Positions 34,887-41,783 of a stretch of DNA of 64,000 bases are shown piece by piece (positions within the stretch are counted from its first letter, which is position 1; each line of letters opens with the position of its first letter). A program made the position numbers and the translations under genes. This DNA comes from Flavobacteriales bacterium (GTDB lineage Bacteria > Bacteroidota > Bacteroidia > Flavobacteriales_F > PHOS-HE28). Where the stretch lies: NCBI GenBank assembly GCA_016717305.1, contig JADKFY010000004.1:186001-250000 (forward strand), written 5' to 3'. The notes below the pieces were generated by a model. The model ran no database searches. It was not told where the DNA came from and worked only from the letters and a program-made list of their open reading frames with translations.

Positions 34887-36329
34887 TTATACCTTTTTGA
34901 AGAAGCGCAGGAGCAACTCTTGGTAACCGTAAGGGTCTATCGGTTTTATGGTGACCATTCGCTTGAGCAGAGCTAATTTCCGAGCATCAGTCACGCGAAG
35001 GGCTTCAGCCCACAACGCCACCTCTTGCAGAACACGAATTTCGTCTGGTCCATGCACGGGTCGAAGGCCGGTCCGCTTCAGGAATTTCTTCGCGCTCTCC
35101 GCTTCTGCGTGTGTCCTGTTGCCCTTGTAGGTGGCACGGATCAAGCGCTTCACTTTGTTCGTGATGTCATAGACACCGGTCCGCTGGTCCTTCTTCATGG
35201 TCAAGGCCATGTTGCTTTCGGTGAAACGCGTCAGGGTAGCGGAACTGGTACGGTGGCCCTTGTTCTTCTTGCGTCGTACCACCTCCTTTTCGGATAGCTT
35301 GAGCAGCTCCTTATCGATCGGCCGAAATCCGTGTTTGTGGTAGAACCAGAACGCTCCCGTGGCGATACCATCCGGGTTGTCCAGGCCGAATTGATAAGGC
35401 TCGATCTCAAAATGTTCCACGTTGAACACTTGCCGGAACACGCGCAGGAGTTGGCACATCAGGTAACCCGACTCGCCTCCCCGGAACGGTTCGAAGATGT
35501 TGATCCCGAAATCAGCGCGCTCACCAAAGACCCATGCTCCTCCGTAGGCTGCCGGATAACCGTTCTTGAACAAGGTGTAACCGATGTACGACTCCAAGGG
35601 CATCTGTCGCGATGGCACCATGCCGTAGATCGCGATGGTGATCCCGCGTTCCAATTCATAGACCCGAAAGGTGCGCTCATCCATGTACGTCACCGGGTCG
35701 GTCTCACGATCGGTGAGCACCAGCGCCAATTTCACAGCTCGAATGAATTGGGACTTGGTAGCGGAACTATGGTCGGAAGCCTTCGGAAGTGCCCGGTCGA
35801 GCAGTTCGCGTTGATCGAATTCCTTCAAGATCCCATCATGGAAGAAAGGGTTCACCACAGGTACTACATTGTATGCTCTGGAAAACGTCCTGTTCTTTGG
35901 CAGGATCTTCAGGTACATTCCCAGTCCGTCGAACAACAGATCCGTCACGCGTGGTCTTTCGTTCAACGCCTTCAATTCGTTCAGCAGAAAGGGGACCTCA
36001 TCACCTTTGCGGAGACCGAGTTCGTGTAGCAATTCCTCATTCGTATACCCGCTGGTGGTCACGCTGCGCTCCAAGGTCGGTAATGTGGTGGCGAGTATCT
36101 GGTTCAGGTCGAAAGCGGCATCCTCGAACCTATCGATCTCCAGTCGACAAGCTTGCCCATCAACTAGGCAAGTGATCAGGTCGTGCGAGAACTTCGAAAC
36201 CTGCGTCGTGAATGGGAGGCCTGAGTTGATCAGGCATGGATCCGAACGCCGGACCGAACTGGCCAAGAACCGGGACACACGCCCCATTTCATTTTGGGCC
36301 GCCAGCAGCACATTCTTGTTCGGCGGCAT
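34887..36329 (-). CDS. Conserved hypothetical protein with a GNAT-like segment, 5' end frameshifted
   Basis: As read, 480 residues, but the first codons (MPPNKNVLLA) continue a frame opened at 36501; one extra base near 36332-36340 separates the parts. The full protein would be about 535 residues. Residues about 240-340 of this frame (AIYGMVPSRQMPLESYIGYTLFKNG, AWVFGERADFGINIFEPFRGGES, YQFGLDNPDGIATGAFWFYHKHGF) resemble a GNAT fold, with the FRGGES loop at the acyl-CoA-binding position and a terminal FYHKHGFRP strand. The N-terminal half is helical and unassigned. Function unknown. Confidence 0.7.
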   Translation of the reverse strand: MPPNKNVLLAAQNEMGRVSRFLASSVRRSDPCLINSGLPFTTQVSKFSHDLITCLVDGQACRLEIDRFEDAAFDLNQILATTLPTLERSVTTSGYTNEELLHELGLRKGDEVPFLLNELKALNERPRVTDLLFDGLGMYLKILPKNRTFSRAYNVVPVVNPFFHDGILKEFDQRELLDRALPKASDHSSATKSQFIRAVKLALVLTDRETDPVTYMDERTFRVYELERGITIAIYGMVPSRQMPLESYIGYTLFKNGYPAAYGGAWVFGERADFGINIFEPFRGGESGYLMCQLLRVFRQVFNVEHFEIEPYQFGLDNPDGIATGAFWFYHKHGFRPIDKELLKLSEKEVVRRKKNKGHRTSSATLTRFTESNMALTMKKDQRTGVYDITNKVKRLIRATYKGNRTHAEAESAKKFLKRTGLRPVHGPDEIRVLQEVALWAEALRVTDARKLALLKRMVTIKPIDPYGYQELLLRFFKKV

Positions 36330-36501
36330 GGCCTGGAAGGAACAGCAGCAGATCGCAATAGTTGATCAGTGCCTTTGTAGCCGGGAGCCTACAATGCGCG
36401 ACCTGTTGAAGTGTTCGCAATTTGGACGCATCGCTCTTGGCATCGAAGCGAGCAACAACTTCCCCCAAGTTCTTCAGGTGGTTTCCGAAAGAGGTGCTCA
36501 T
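36289..36501 (-). CDS. N-terminal fragment of the frameshifted GNAT-like hypothetical protein
   Basis: Begins MSTSFGNHLKNLGEVV and reads ALINYCDLLLFL before losing protein character (PGHAAEQE). Removing one base at the CC in the minus-strand CTTCCAGG (about 36334-36335) gives CDLLLFLQAMPPNKNVLLAA and a continuous protein with the downstream frame. Confidence 0.65.
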   Translation of the reverse strand: MSTSFGNHLKNLGEVVARFDAKSDASKLRTLQQVAHCRLPATKALINYCDLLLFLPGHAAEQECAAGGPK

Positions 36502-36522
36502 TTCATCCTGTGCTTATTCGGG

Positions 36523-37230
36523 TCATTGTCTTCCCATCCGCTCGAAATAACCCCTCCCACTGCCTTGGTTGAAAAAGTTGATGAACAGTGCAATATAGCT
36601 CAGGTAGAAGACCGATTGCAACGAGACCAGCATTTTCGCCCAGCCGGAGATCGGGTAATAATCCCCGAACCCGATGGTGGAGGTGATCATGAAGCTTGTG
36701 TAGACCGAATCAGACCAGCTTGCAAACGGGATGTTGAAGGAATTGCTGGCCATGTGGATCATGGCGAAGGTGAAGACGACCTCCAAGTAATTGAGGAAGA
36801 GCAGGAGTTTGGTCCTGCGATAGGAGCGGGGCGAAGCGAAAAGATCGGAAGCGAAGAGGAGCGTGGGGATGTACACCACGGTCTCCATCATCAGCCACAC
36901 GGCCAGCCAAAAGGCGAAGACGTTGTGCTCCCATCCATAATGCATTATGATCAGTGGGAATGCGGTCTTGAACAGGACGAAGACCTCGGTCGCGAAATCC
37001 TGGTAAAGCGGCCCGTTCCGCCAAAACAGGTGCTTGATGTAGGTGCCGGGGAACAGGAATTGCGAAAGGCTCAAGACCAGACGGACGAGTTTTTCCAAGC
37101 CTGCATCCTCATCATGGGTATTGTTCCAGATCGAAACAACATTCGTCCAACGTGCGTGCAAGGTGCTGTGGCGTGGAGTTTCCGGCGACTGGCCTTTACC
37201 GATGATCAGTTTCTTGATGGTACGACGCAT
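36523..37230 (-). CDS. Potassium channel-type ion channel protein
   Basis: A 235-residue membrane protein with four hydrophobic stretches. Between the last two lies the pore loop VYTSFMITSTIGFGDYYP, whose TIGFGD is a K+ channel selectivity filter. No RCK or cyclic-nucleotide domain follows, so it is a minimal pore with two extra N-terminal helices. ATG 37230, right after an A-rich AGGA stretch, is preferred; the longer frame to 37359 reads through the REP-like repeat. A TACCTTTC element sits just upstream on the minus strand. Confidence 0.85.
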   Translation of the reverse strand: MRRTIKKLIIGKGQSPETPRHSTLHARWTNVVSIWNNTHDEDAGLEKLVRLVLSLSQFLFPGTYIKHLFWRNGPLYQDFATEVFVLFKTAFPLIIMHYGWEHNVFAFWLAVWLMMETVVYIPTLLFASDLFASPRSYRRTKLLLFLNYLEVVFTFAMIHMASNSFNIPFASWSDSVYTSFMITSTIGFGDYYPISGWAKMLVSLQSVFYLSYIALFINFFNQGSGRGYFERMGRQ

Positions 37231-37296
37231 TCCTTTTTTTCGGGACGTGGGAAAGGTAGCGATGTGGTTGATATCAGAGCGCGTTGAATGAAGCCT

Positions 37297-37372
37297 CCTA
37301 GACCTCCGCAGGTGAACGCTGCCCGGTCCCCAGCAACAAACCTGTGCCGGGTCTGCCATAGGCGACCCTTTT
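37297..37372. repeat. REP-like repeat, left of IS110 element
   Basis: Shares TAGACCTCCGCAG at one end and a TGTGCCGGGTCTGC-ATAGGCGACCC block at the other with 38780-38855; the middle (about 32 bp) is variable. The second block folds as GGGTC-T-GCC-ATA-GGC-GACCC, an 8-bp stem with one bulge and a 3-nt loop. Confidence 0.65.
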
Positions 37373-37657
37373 ATGTTTGCAGATGTGAAGGCTGAGAGGA
37401 ATTCTTTTTAGTCTGATCCGAGTGGCTACATTGATGTTGATACATGATGTGCCGCCTGGGCGTGTAAGGCGTGGCGACCCTTGGTGAGCGATTTGCTACA
37501 CCGTGACGCAGGAATAGCCTGCACGCTTTTGCATCTTCAGGAGAAGGAACAGTACTTAAGGCCGAGAGATCGAGCCCGCATAAAAGAAAAGGAATTTCGA
37601 TAGGGAGATGGGTGCCATGTCATAAAGTCGTTCGGTCACAATTCAACCCCTAACACA
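37373..37657 (+). ncRNA. Candidate bridge RNA region in the IS110 left noncoding end
   Basis: The long noncoding region upstream of the transposase is where the IS110 (not IS1111) group encodes bridge RNA. Two local hairpins are visible: GCCGCCT with AGGCG-T-GGC (37451-37475, one bulge) and CGT...GCAGG-aatag-CCTGC-ACG (37502-37525, with a 3-nt bulge). Target-binding and donor-binding loops have not been matched to the flanks, so RNA boundaries are unknown. Confidence 0.45.
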
Positions 37658-38872
37658 ATGAAAAGACAATGCGTAGGAGTAGACATCGCCAACCAGGACT
37701 TCAAGGTGGCCTTGGCCAAGAAAGGAGCAGATGACTCGCTGTCCTGCACCACTTCCAAGAGGTTCGCGAATACCAAGACGGGCTTCAACCAGCTGGTGAG
37801 ATGGGCGACCAGTGAGATGGACAAAGATGTTCCGGTGATCTTCCTGATGGAGGCCACAGGAGTGTATCATGAAGAGCTGGCCCATCATCTTCACCGTATC
37901 GGCAAACAGGTGCATGTGGTGTTGCCCAACAAGTTCAAGCACTTTGCAGCAAGCCTGAATGTGAAGTCGAAGACTGATGCAATGGATGCCAAGTTGTTGG
38001 CCCGCTTCGGTGTGGAGCGGGAGCATCGGCTATGGAGTCCTACAGAGTCGATCATAATGCAAATGCGCCATCTGAGTCGATACCGGGTGCAGTTACAGGA
38101 ACAGAGAACAGCGATCAGCAACATCCTCCATAGCAAGGATCACTCGCATGCTGTCCCCACTGATGTTAAGAGGAGTACGAAGAAGATCATCGCCGTGCTG
38201 GACAAAGAGATCGAGAAGCTCAGCAAGGAAATGGAGAACGTGGTGAAGAGCGATCCAGAGATCGCTTCGAAGGTGAACAAACTATGCACCATCCCCGGAT
38301 GCGCCATCACGACAGTGGCGGCCATAGTGGCTGAGACCAATGGCTTCAAGGAGTTCGATAGCGCCAAGCAACTCACCAGCTATGCTGGATACGACATCGT
38401 ACACAATGAATCGGGCACATCGGTGTTGAGCAAGACGCGTATCTCCAAGAAGGGCAACAGGTACGCCATGCGATGTACGCCGGCCATGAGCGCATCCAAA
38501 TACGTCACAGAGTTCAATGCACTAAAAGAGCGCATCAAGGACAGAACGAAGATCCCCATGAAAGCTCAGGTGGCTATCCAGCGCAAGCTGCTGATCCTGA
38601 TGTATACCCTCTGGAATAACGACTCGGAATACGAGAAGGACCACCAAAAAGAATGGCGAAGCCCAAGCTACAGGAAGTGCCCTAAAGCAACTTCCTTTGG
38701 AAGTCTAAAGGTAACCGAAAACAAATCGACTGAACACTTGCATGTTAACACAGTACCTGCACCGGTCCAGAGTAGGGGAGCTTTAGACCTCCGCAGTGCG
38801 ATCGCTGATCGCCACCCAACCCCCAACTGTGCCGGGTCTGCAATAGGCGACCCTGCACTCAGCATCAAGTAG
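37658..38872 (+). CDS. IS110-family transposase, probably frameshifted at its 3' end
   Basis: As read, 404 residues. DEDD catalytic residues are visible: Asp9 (CVGVDIAN), Glu65 (FLMEATG), Asp107 and Asp110 (KTDAMDAKLLARF). The C-terminal domain includes CTIPGCAITTVAAIVAETNGF, LTSYAGYD and SGTSVLSKTRISKKGN with the expected serine. After EKDHQK the sequence no longer looks like the family. Adding one A to the five-A run at 38646-38650 gives the ending KRMAKPKLQEVP with a stop at 38683-38685, directly before a hairpin and a typical 342-residue length. The last 62 codons as read are therefore probably spurious, and they run into the right REP-like repeat. Confidence 0.88.
   Translation: MKRQCVGVDIANQDFKVALAKKGADDSLSCTTSKRFANTKTGFNQLVRWATSEMDKDVPVIFLMEATGVYHEELAHHLHRIGKQVHVVLPNKFKHFAASLNVKSKTDAMDAKLLARFGVEREHRLWSPTESIIMQMRHLSRYRVQLQEQRTAISNILHSKDHSHAVPTDVKRSTKKIIAVLDKEIEKLSKEMENVVKSDPEIASKVNKLCTIPGCAITTVAAIVAETNGFKEFDSAKQLTSYAGYDIVHNESGTSVLSKTRISKKGNRYAMRCTPAMSASKYVTEFNALKERIKDRTKIPMKAQVAIQRKLLILMYTLWNNDSEYEKDHQKEWRSPSYRKCPKATSFGSLKVTENKSTEHLHVNTVPAPVQSRGALDLRSAIADRHPTPNCAGSAIGDPALSIK
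38690..38704 (+). terminator. Hairpin after the inferred transposase stop
   Basis: ACTTCC-TTT-GGAAGT, a perfect 6-bp stem starting 5 bp after the inferred TAA at 38683. There is no U-tract, so it may be a terminator or an IS-end structure. Confidence 0.4.
38780..38855. repeat. REP-like repeat, right of IS110 element
   Basis: Second copy of the repeat at 37297-37372, same orientation. The palindromic block reads GGGTC-T-GCA-ATA-GGC-GACCC, with one stem mismatch compared with the left copy. Confidence 0.65.
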
Positions 38873-39016
38873 TTCGTCCTCGACCAGGTGTACAAAAGGT
38901 CGTGTCTTGTTCACATTTGCACACCAGTTCCGATGTACGAGCAAGAACACATGCAACGGCACCGGACCACCTGTCCCGTTCCGTATTGAGAATAGTGAAC
39001 AACTGAACACAGAACC

Positions 39017-40471
39017 ATGACCAAACGTTTCCGCTTCGCTTCGATCTTTTCCATGGCCGCGCTCTTCGCCAACGCCCAAGTGCCCACGCTCCTGCGGGAC
39101 ATCAATGCCAATGGTGCTTCCGGTGCCACGGAGATCACCTGCGCCAACGGACTGGTGTACTTCCGGGCCAATGATGATATCCATGGTGTTGAGCCATGGG
39201 TGAGCGACGGCACCACCGAAGGCACGGTCCTGCTCAAGGACATCAACCCCGGTGATGGAGGCAGCGTTCCGTTCACCTTCCTTGAATTCAACGATCGCGT
39301 GTATTTCGCTGCGAATAATGGGGTGGACGGCTATCAATTGTGGAGCACCGATGGCACAGAGGCGGGCACACAGTTCGAATTGGGAGTGCAGGACGTACAG
39401 GACCTTGTTTACTCCAGTCGTTTCACGGTTTACAATGACATGGTGGTGTTCATGGGCGAGACCGATGCTATGGGCACCGAGCTTTGGCGCACGGACGGTA
39501 CGGTGGCGGGCACCTCCCTTATCAAGGAGATCAACCCGGGGGAGTTCGGTAGTTCGCCCCGCGGGTTCACGGAGTACGATGGACTGCTCTATTTCAGCGC
39601 TTCCTCACCCGATGTGGATGAGGAACTGTGGGTGACCGATGGCACCACTGCCGGCACGCACTTGGTGAAGGACATCGACGAGGGCACCGGCTCCGGCGCA
39701 CCCCGTGATCTCGTTGTGGCGAATGGTCTGCTCTTCTTCAATGGCGACGATGGCTATGCGCACGATGCCGAGCTCTGGGCCACCGATGGCACCACGGCCG
39801 GCACGTACATGGTGAAGGACATTGTGCCCGGTGGTAATGGCTCCGCGCCACAGAACCTGGTGGCCTTCAACAATGAGGTCTGGTTCACTGCTTTCACGGG
39901 TTCCGGGTCACACCTCTGGCACAGCGATGGCACCGAGGCCGGTACCGTGATGCTCGAGCTGCCACCAGAGCTTTTCGGCACGCCGGATCACCTCGCCGTG
40001 CACGGAGGGTACATCTATTTCTCGGCGTTCATCGGTGGTTCCGATGAGCAATTGTGGAAGACCGATGGCACAGCTTCAGGCACTGTACATATCGCGCTTC
40101 CGGGCAGCACCGTTAACGGCGCATTGTCCCCCGCGAACGAGCTCACGGGCTGTGGCGATTTCATCTTCTTCGCTGCGAACTACGACAGCGCCATCGGCGG
40201 CGAACCATACACCTTGCTCAGCCCTGTGGGCATCGGAGAAGAAGCCATCGCGAACAACAGTGGCCTGTACCCCAATCCCGCCACCGACCGTCTCTACTTG
40301 AAGGACCTGCCCAGCACAGGCACGCTCCGGCTCTACGCCGCCGATGGCAGCTTGGCCCTGGAGCGTTCTGTTCGTGACATGGACATCAGCACATTGCCCA
40401 GCGGTCTTTACTTGGCCCGGATCACAGCAGCGAACGGCACCGTGTTGCATGTGCAGCGAGTGGTGAAGTAG
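39017..40471 (+). CDS. Secreted ELWxxDGT-repeat protein with T9SS type-A sorting domain
   Basis: A 484-residue protein with a signal peptide (MTKRFRFASIFSMAALFANAQ) and seven or more repeats of about 48-50 residues with the motif E-L-W-x-x-D-G-T-x-x-G-T-x-x-V/L-K-D-I (e.g. ELWATDGTTAGTYMVKDI, ELWVTDGTTAGTHLVKDI). The C-terminal LYPNPATDRLYLKD ... LYAADGSLALERSV ... LPSGLYLARITAANG is a classic type-A sorting domain. Probably a beta-propeller surface or released protein; function unknown. Confidence 0.9.
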   Translation: MTKRFRFASIFSMAALFANAQVPTLLRDINANGASGATEITCANGLVYFRANDDIHGVEPWVSDGTTEGTVLLKDINPGDGGSVPFTFLEFNDRVYFAANNGVDGYQLWSTDGTEAGTQFELGVQDVQDLVYSSRFTVYNDMVVFMGETDAMGTELWRTDGTVAGTSLIKEINPGEFGSSPRGFTEYDGLLYFSASSPDVDEELWVTDGTTAGTHLVKDIDEGTGSGAPRDLVVANGLLFFNGDDGYAHDAELWATDGTTAGTYMVKDIVPGGNGSAPQNLVAFNNEVWFTAFTGSGSHLWHSDGTEAGTVMLELPPELFGTPDHLAVHGGYIYFSAFIGGSDEQLWKTDGTASGTVHIALPGSTVNGALSPANELTGCGDFIFFAANYDSAIGGEPYTLLSPVGIGEEAIANNSGLYPNPATDRLYLKDLPSTGTLRLYAADGSLALERSVRDMDISTLPSGLYLARITAANGTVLHVQRVVK

Positions 40472-40546
40472 TGGAGGGAGGAGACTAAGGAATCGGGTAG
40501 AAATTCCCGGCTGCGGGATCAACGGTGCAGCGGCACGTCCATCGCC

Positions 40547-40645
40547 CTAGCGTTCCAGTGCAACGACTTCAATGTCGTCCATACCGTGCACTGCCTTCAT
40601 CGCCTCTCCAAAGAAATAGTACTCGCTCGCTTGGTCCGATAACAT
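40547..40645 (-). pseudogene. Short gene remnant (32 codons)
   Basis: Reads MLSDQASEYYFFGEAMKAVH and ends in IEVVALER before a TAG. The composition looks like a real protein tail, but an in-frame TAA lies 6 bp before the ATG and nothing precedes it. It lies in a row of minus-strand remnants downstream of ftsK and vapBC. Confidence 0.35.
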
Positions 40646-40696
40646 TGCACTTTACTGCTCTCGTAACTACCCAAATGGTCATGCTAAACCGGTGCA

Positions 40697-40972
40697 TTAG
40701 AAGTATCTTTCCACAGTAATGACTATCGCGAACAAGGCGGACAGGATTACTGAGTAACGCCATGTGGTGTTGAATAACGATCGCTTGATCAAGTTTGCGG
40801 ATTTGCGCGTGATCCAGCGAACGAGGCCTGCGAGTAGAAGTCCTGCTATTCCGAAGAATAGGACCGAAGCGATTCCGTTTCCTAAGAACCCGAAATTCTC
40901 CGTTGTATCTCCCGAGTCGATATATAGCCCGATACTGCCTAAGGCTGCAGTGGCTGGATCCGAGCGATGTTC
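40697..40972 (-). pseudogene. Truncated membrane-protein remnant without a start codon
   Basis: An open minus-strand frame of 91 codons follows directly, in the same frame, after the TGA of the ftsK-tail copy. It contains a convincing membrane segment (IASVLFFGIAGLLLAGLVRW), a basic loop (ITRKSANLIKRS) and a second helix (YSVILSALFAIVITV) before TAA. There is no ATG, GTG or TTG near its 5' end, so the gene has lost its start, probably at the recombination junction. Confidence 0.5.
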
Positions 40973-41161
40973 TCAGGAGAGGTCTTCACGGTTCATGCGC
41001 TCAGAAATTCCCACCCCCGCATTCACCGGGTTCAGCAGCGCCTCCAGCGCGGCTTCGTTCTGGATCAACACACGGCGCGCCTTGCTGCCTTCAAAGCCGC
41101 CCCGGATACCCGCGGCTTCCAGTTGGTCCGATGAACTAATATTTCCACCTTCCATGTTCAT
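40973..41161 (-). pseudogene. Second, diverged copy of the ftsK 3' end (FtsK gamma-domain tail)
   Basis: Encodes MNMEGGNISSSD then QLEAAGIRGGFEGSKARRVL ... EALLNPVNAGVGISE. From Gln13 on it matches the end of FtsK (QLEAAGILGGFEGSKARRVM ... DALLNPVNAGAGISE). The DNA match runs over about 120 bp at roughly 80% identity by eye, with most differences at third codon positions, so both copies diverged under coding constraint before coming together. It covers only the second half of the winged-helix gamma domain, so it is unlikely to bind DNA alone. The ATG follows the vapC stop by 1 bp. Confidence 0.75.
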
Positions 41162-41162
41162 G

Positions 41163-41531
41163 TCACAATCTGAACAAAGAGATCTGGTCTGATAGTTTCT
41201 CGAAGTGCTTGTCGCCCGTGACCAAAGGCATGTTCAAGTATGCTGCTGTAGCAGCTATTAGGCAGTCGGGGAGTTTTAAGCCCGTCTGCTTCCTTATATC
41301 GATCGTGTACTCACGAACTTTCTTTTCGGCGCCGATGATCAAACACTGGTCCAAGAATGCACGGATCTGCTTGAACTGAGCCGTTGAGATCTTTGACGTT
41401 GCAAGCAACTCGATCTCCGTAACGAAGGACACATGTATATCCGTCTCTGCTAAGAAGTCAACAACGGCCTTCTCCCCAGCGAACATCCGGATCAAGATGT
41501 TGGTATCAACCAAGAGCCGCTCACCACTCAT
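41163..41531 (-). CDS. PIN-domain toxin (VapC-like)
   Basis: A 122-residue PIN-domain endoribonuclease. The acidic active-site residues are Asp9 (LLVDTNILIR), Glu39/41 (VTEIELLA), Asp89 (LKLPDCLIAATA) and Asp107 (LVTGDKHFEKL). Such toxins cleave tRNA or rRNA when freed from their antitoxin. ATG 41531 overlaps the antitoxin stop by 11 bp (GTG 41534 is an alternative), the usual translational coupling. The pair is inserted between ftsK and a second ftsK tail. Confidence 0.88.
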   Translation of the reverse strand: MSGERLLVDTNILIRMFAGEKAVVDFLAETDIHVSFVTEIELLATSKISTAQFKQIRAFLDQCLIIGAEKKVREYTIDIRKQTGLKLPDCLIAATAAYLNMPLVTGDKHFEKLSDQISLFRL

Positions 41532-41688
41532 CACGCATGCGCTTCACTTCTTCCAACGCCCATTTGTCCATTCCTGGCACCGTTCCCGCAAATTTCCGGA
41601 CATCGGGTAGAGGACGTTTCGGGTGCTTGGGTGTGCTTTTGCGCACAGTTACCCGCTTTTTGGTTTGTTTCTCTACTAGCTTACCCAT
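41521..41688 (-). CDS. Putative VapB-like antitoxin
   Basis: A 55-residue basic protein: MGKLVEKQTKKRVTVRKSTP, then LPDVRKFAGTVPGMDKWALE and a charged C-terminal helix (EVKRMRDEW). It overlaps vapC by 11 bp and precedes it, the standard antitoxin position. The N-terminus is not a recognisable AbrB or RHH domain, so the call rests on gene order, size and the KFAGTVPGMDKW-like toxin-wrapping segment seen in short VapC partners. The -7-like TAAATTTG at 41695-41702 lies 6 bp before the ATG. Confidence 0.7.
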   Translation of the reverse strand: MGKLVEKQTKKRVTVRKSTPKHPKRPLPDVRKFAGTVPGMDKWALEEVKRMRDEW

Positions 41689-41694
41689 GGAGAT

Positions 41695-41702
41695 CAAATT
41701 TA
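41695..41702 (-). promoter_or_regulatory. Putative -7 element (TAAATTTG) for the toxin-antitoxin pair
   Basis: Exact TAnnTTTG match on the minus strand, ending 6 bp before the antitoxin ATG. The transcript would be almost or fully leaderless. Confidence 0.35.
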
Positions 41703-41737
41703 CATTAAGTGGATCACTCCATCACTCCCAAGCCACT

Positions 41738-41783
41738 GTACAAAGCACAGGGTCTCCAGTTTTGGAGACCCTGTGCTTTGTAC
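41738..41783. terminator. 21-bp perfect inverted repeat abutting the ftsK stop codon
   Basis: Two perfectly complementary 21-nt arms (41738-41758 and 41763-41783) around a 4-nt loop. The right arm reaches the last base of the ftsK stop triplet. On the minus strand it is followed by GTGGCTTGGG rather than a U-tract, so it is not a textbook intrinsic terminator. It may still end ftsK transcription, or mark an insertion junction. Confidence 0.5.

Larger units (their letters stand above)
37373..38782 (+). mobile_element. IS110-family insertion sequence (approximate limits)
   Basis: About 1.4 kb between two REP-like repeats. It has a 285-bp noncoding left region, one transposase gene and a short right end with a hairpin. 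IS110 elements lack terminal inverted repeats, so the limits are estimates set by the flanking repeats. The family uses a DEDD RuvC-like transposase guided by a bridge RNA from the noncoding end. Confidence 0.75.

Noticed and set aside
37228..37359. N-terminal extension of the K+ channel to 37359
   Set aside because: The added residues translate the REP-like repeat and a promoter-like stretch; ATG 37230 gives a sensible N-terminus.
40764..41192. 142-codon plus-strand open frame opposite the ftsK-tail copy
   Set aside because: Antisense to the remnants; serine/proline-rich shadow translation.
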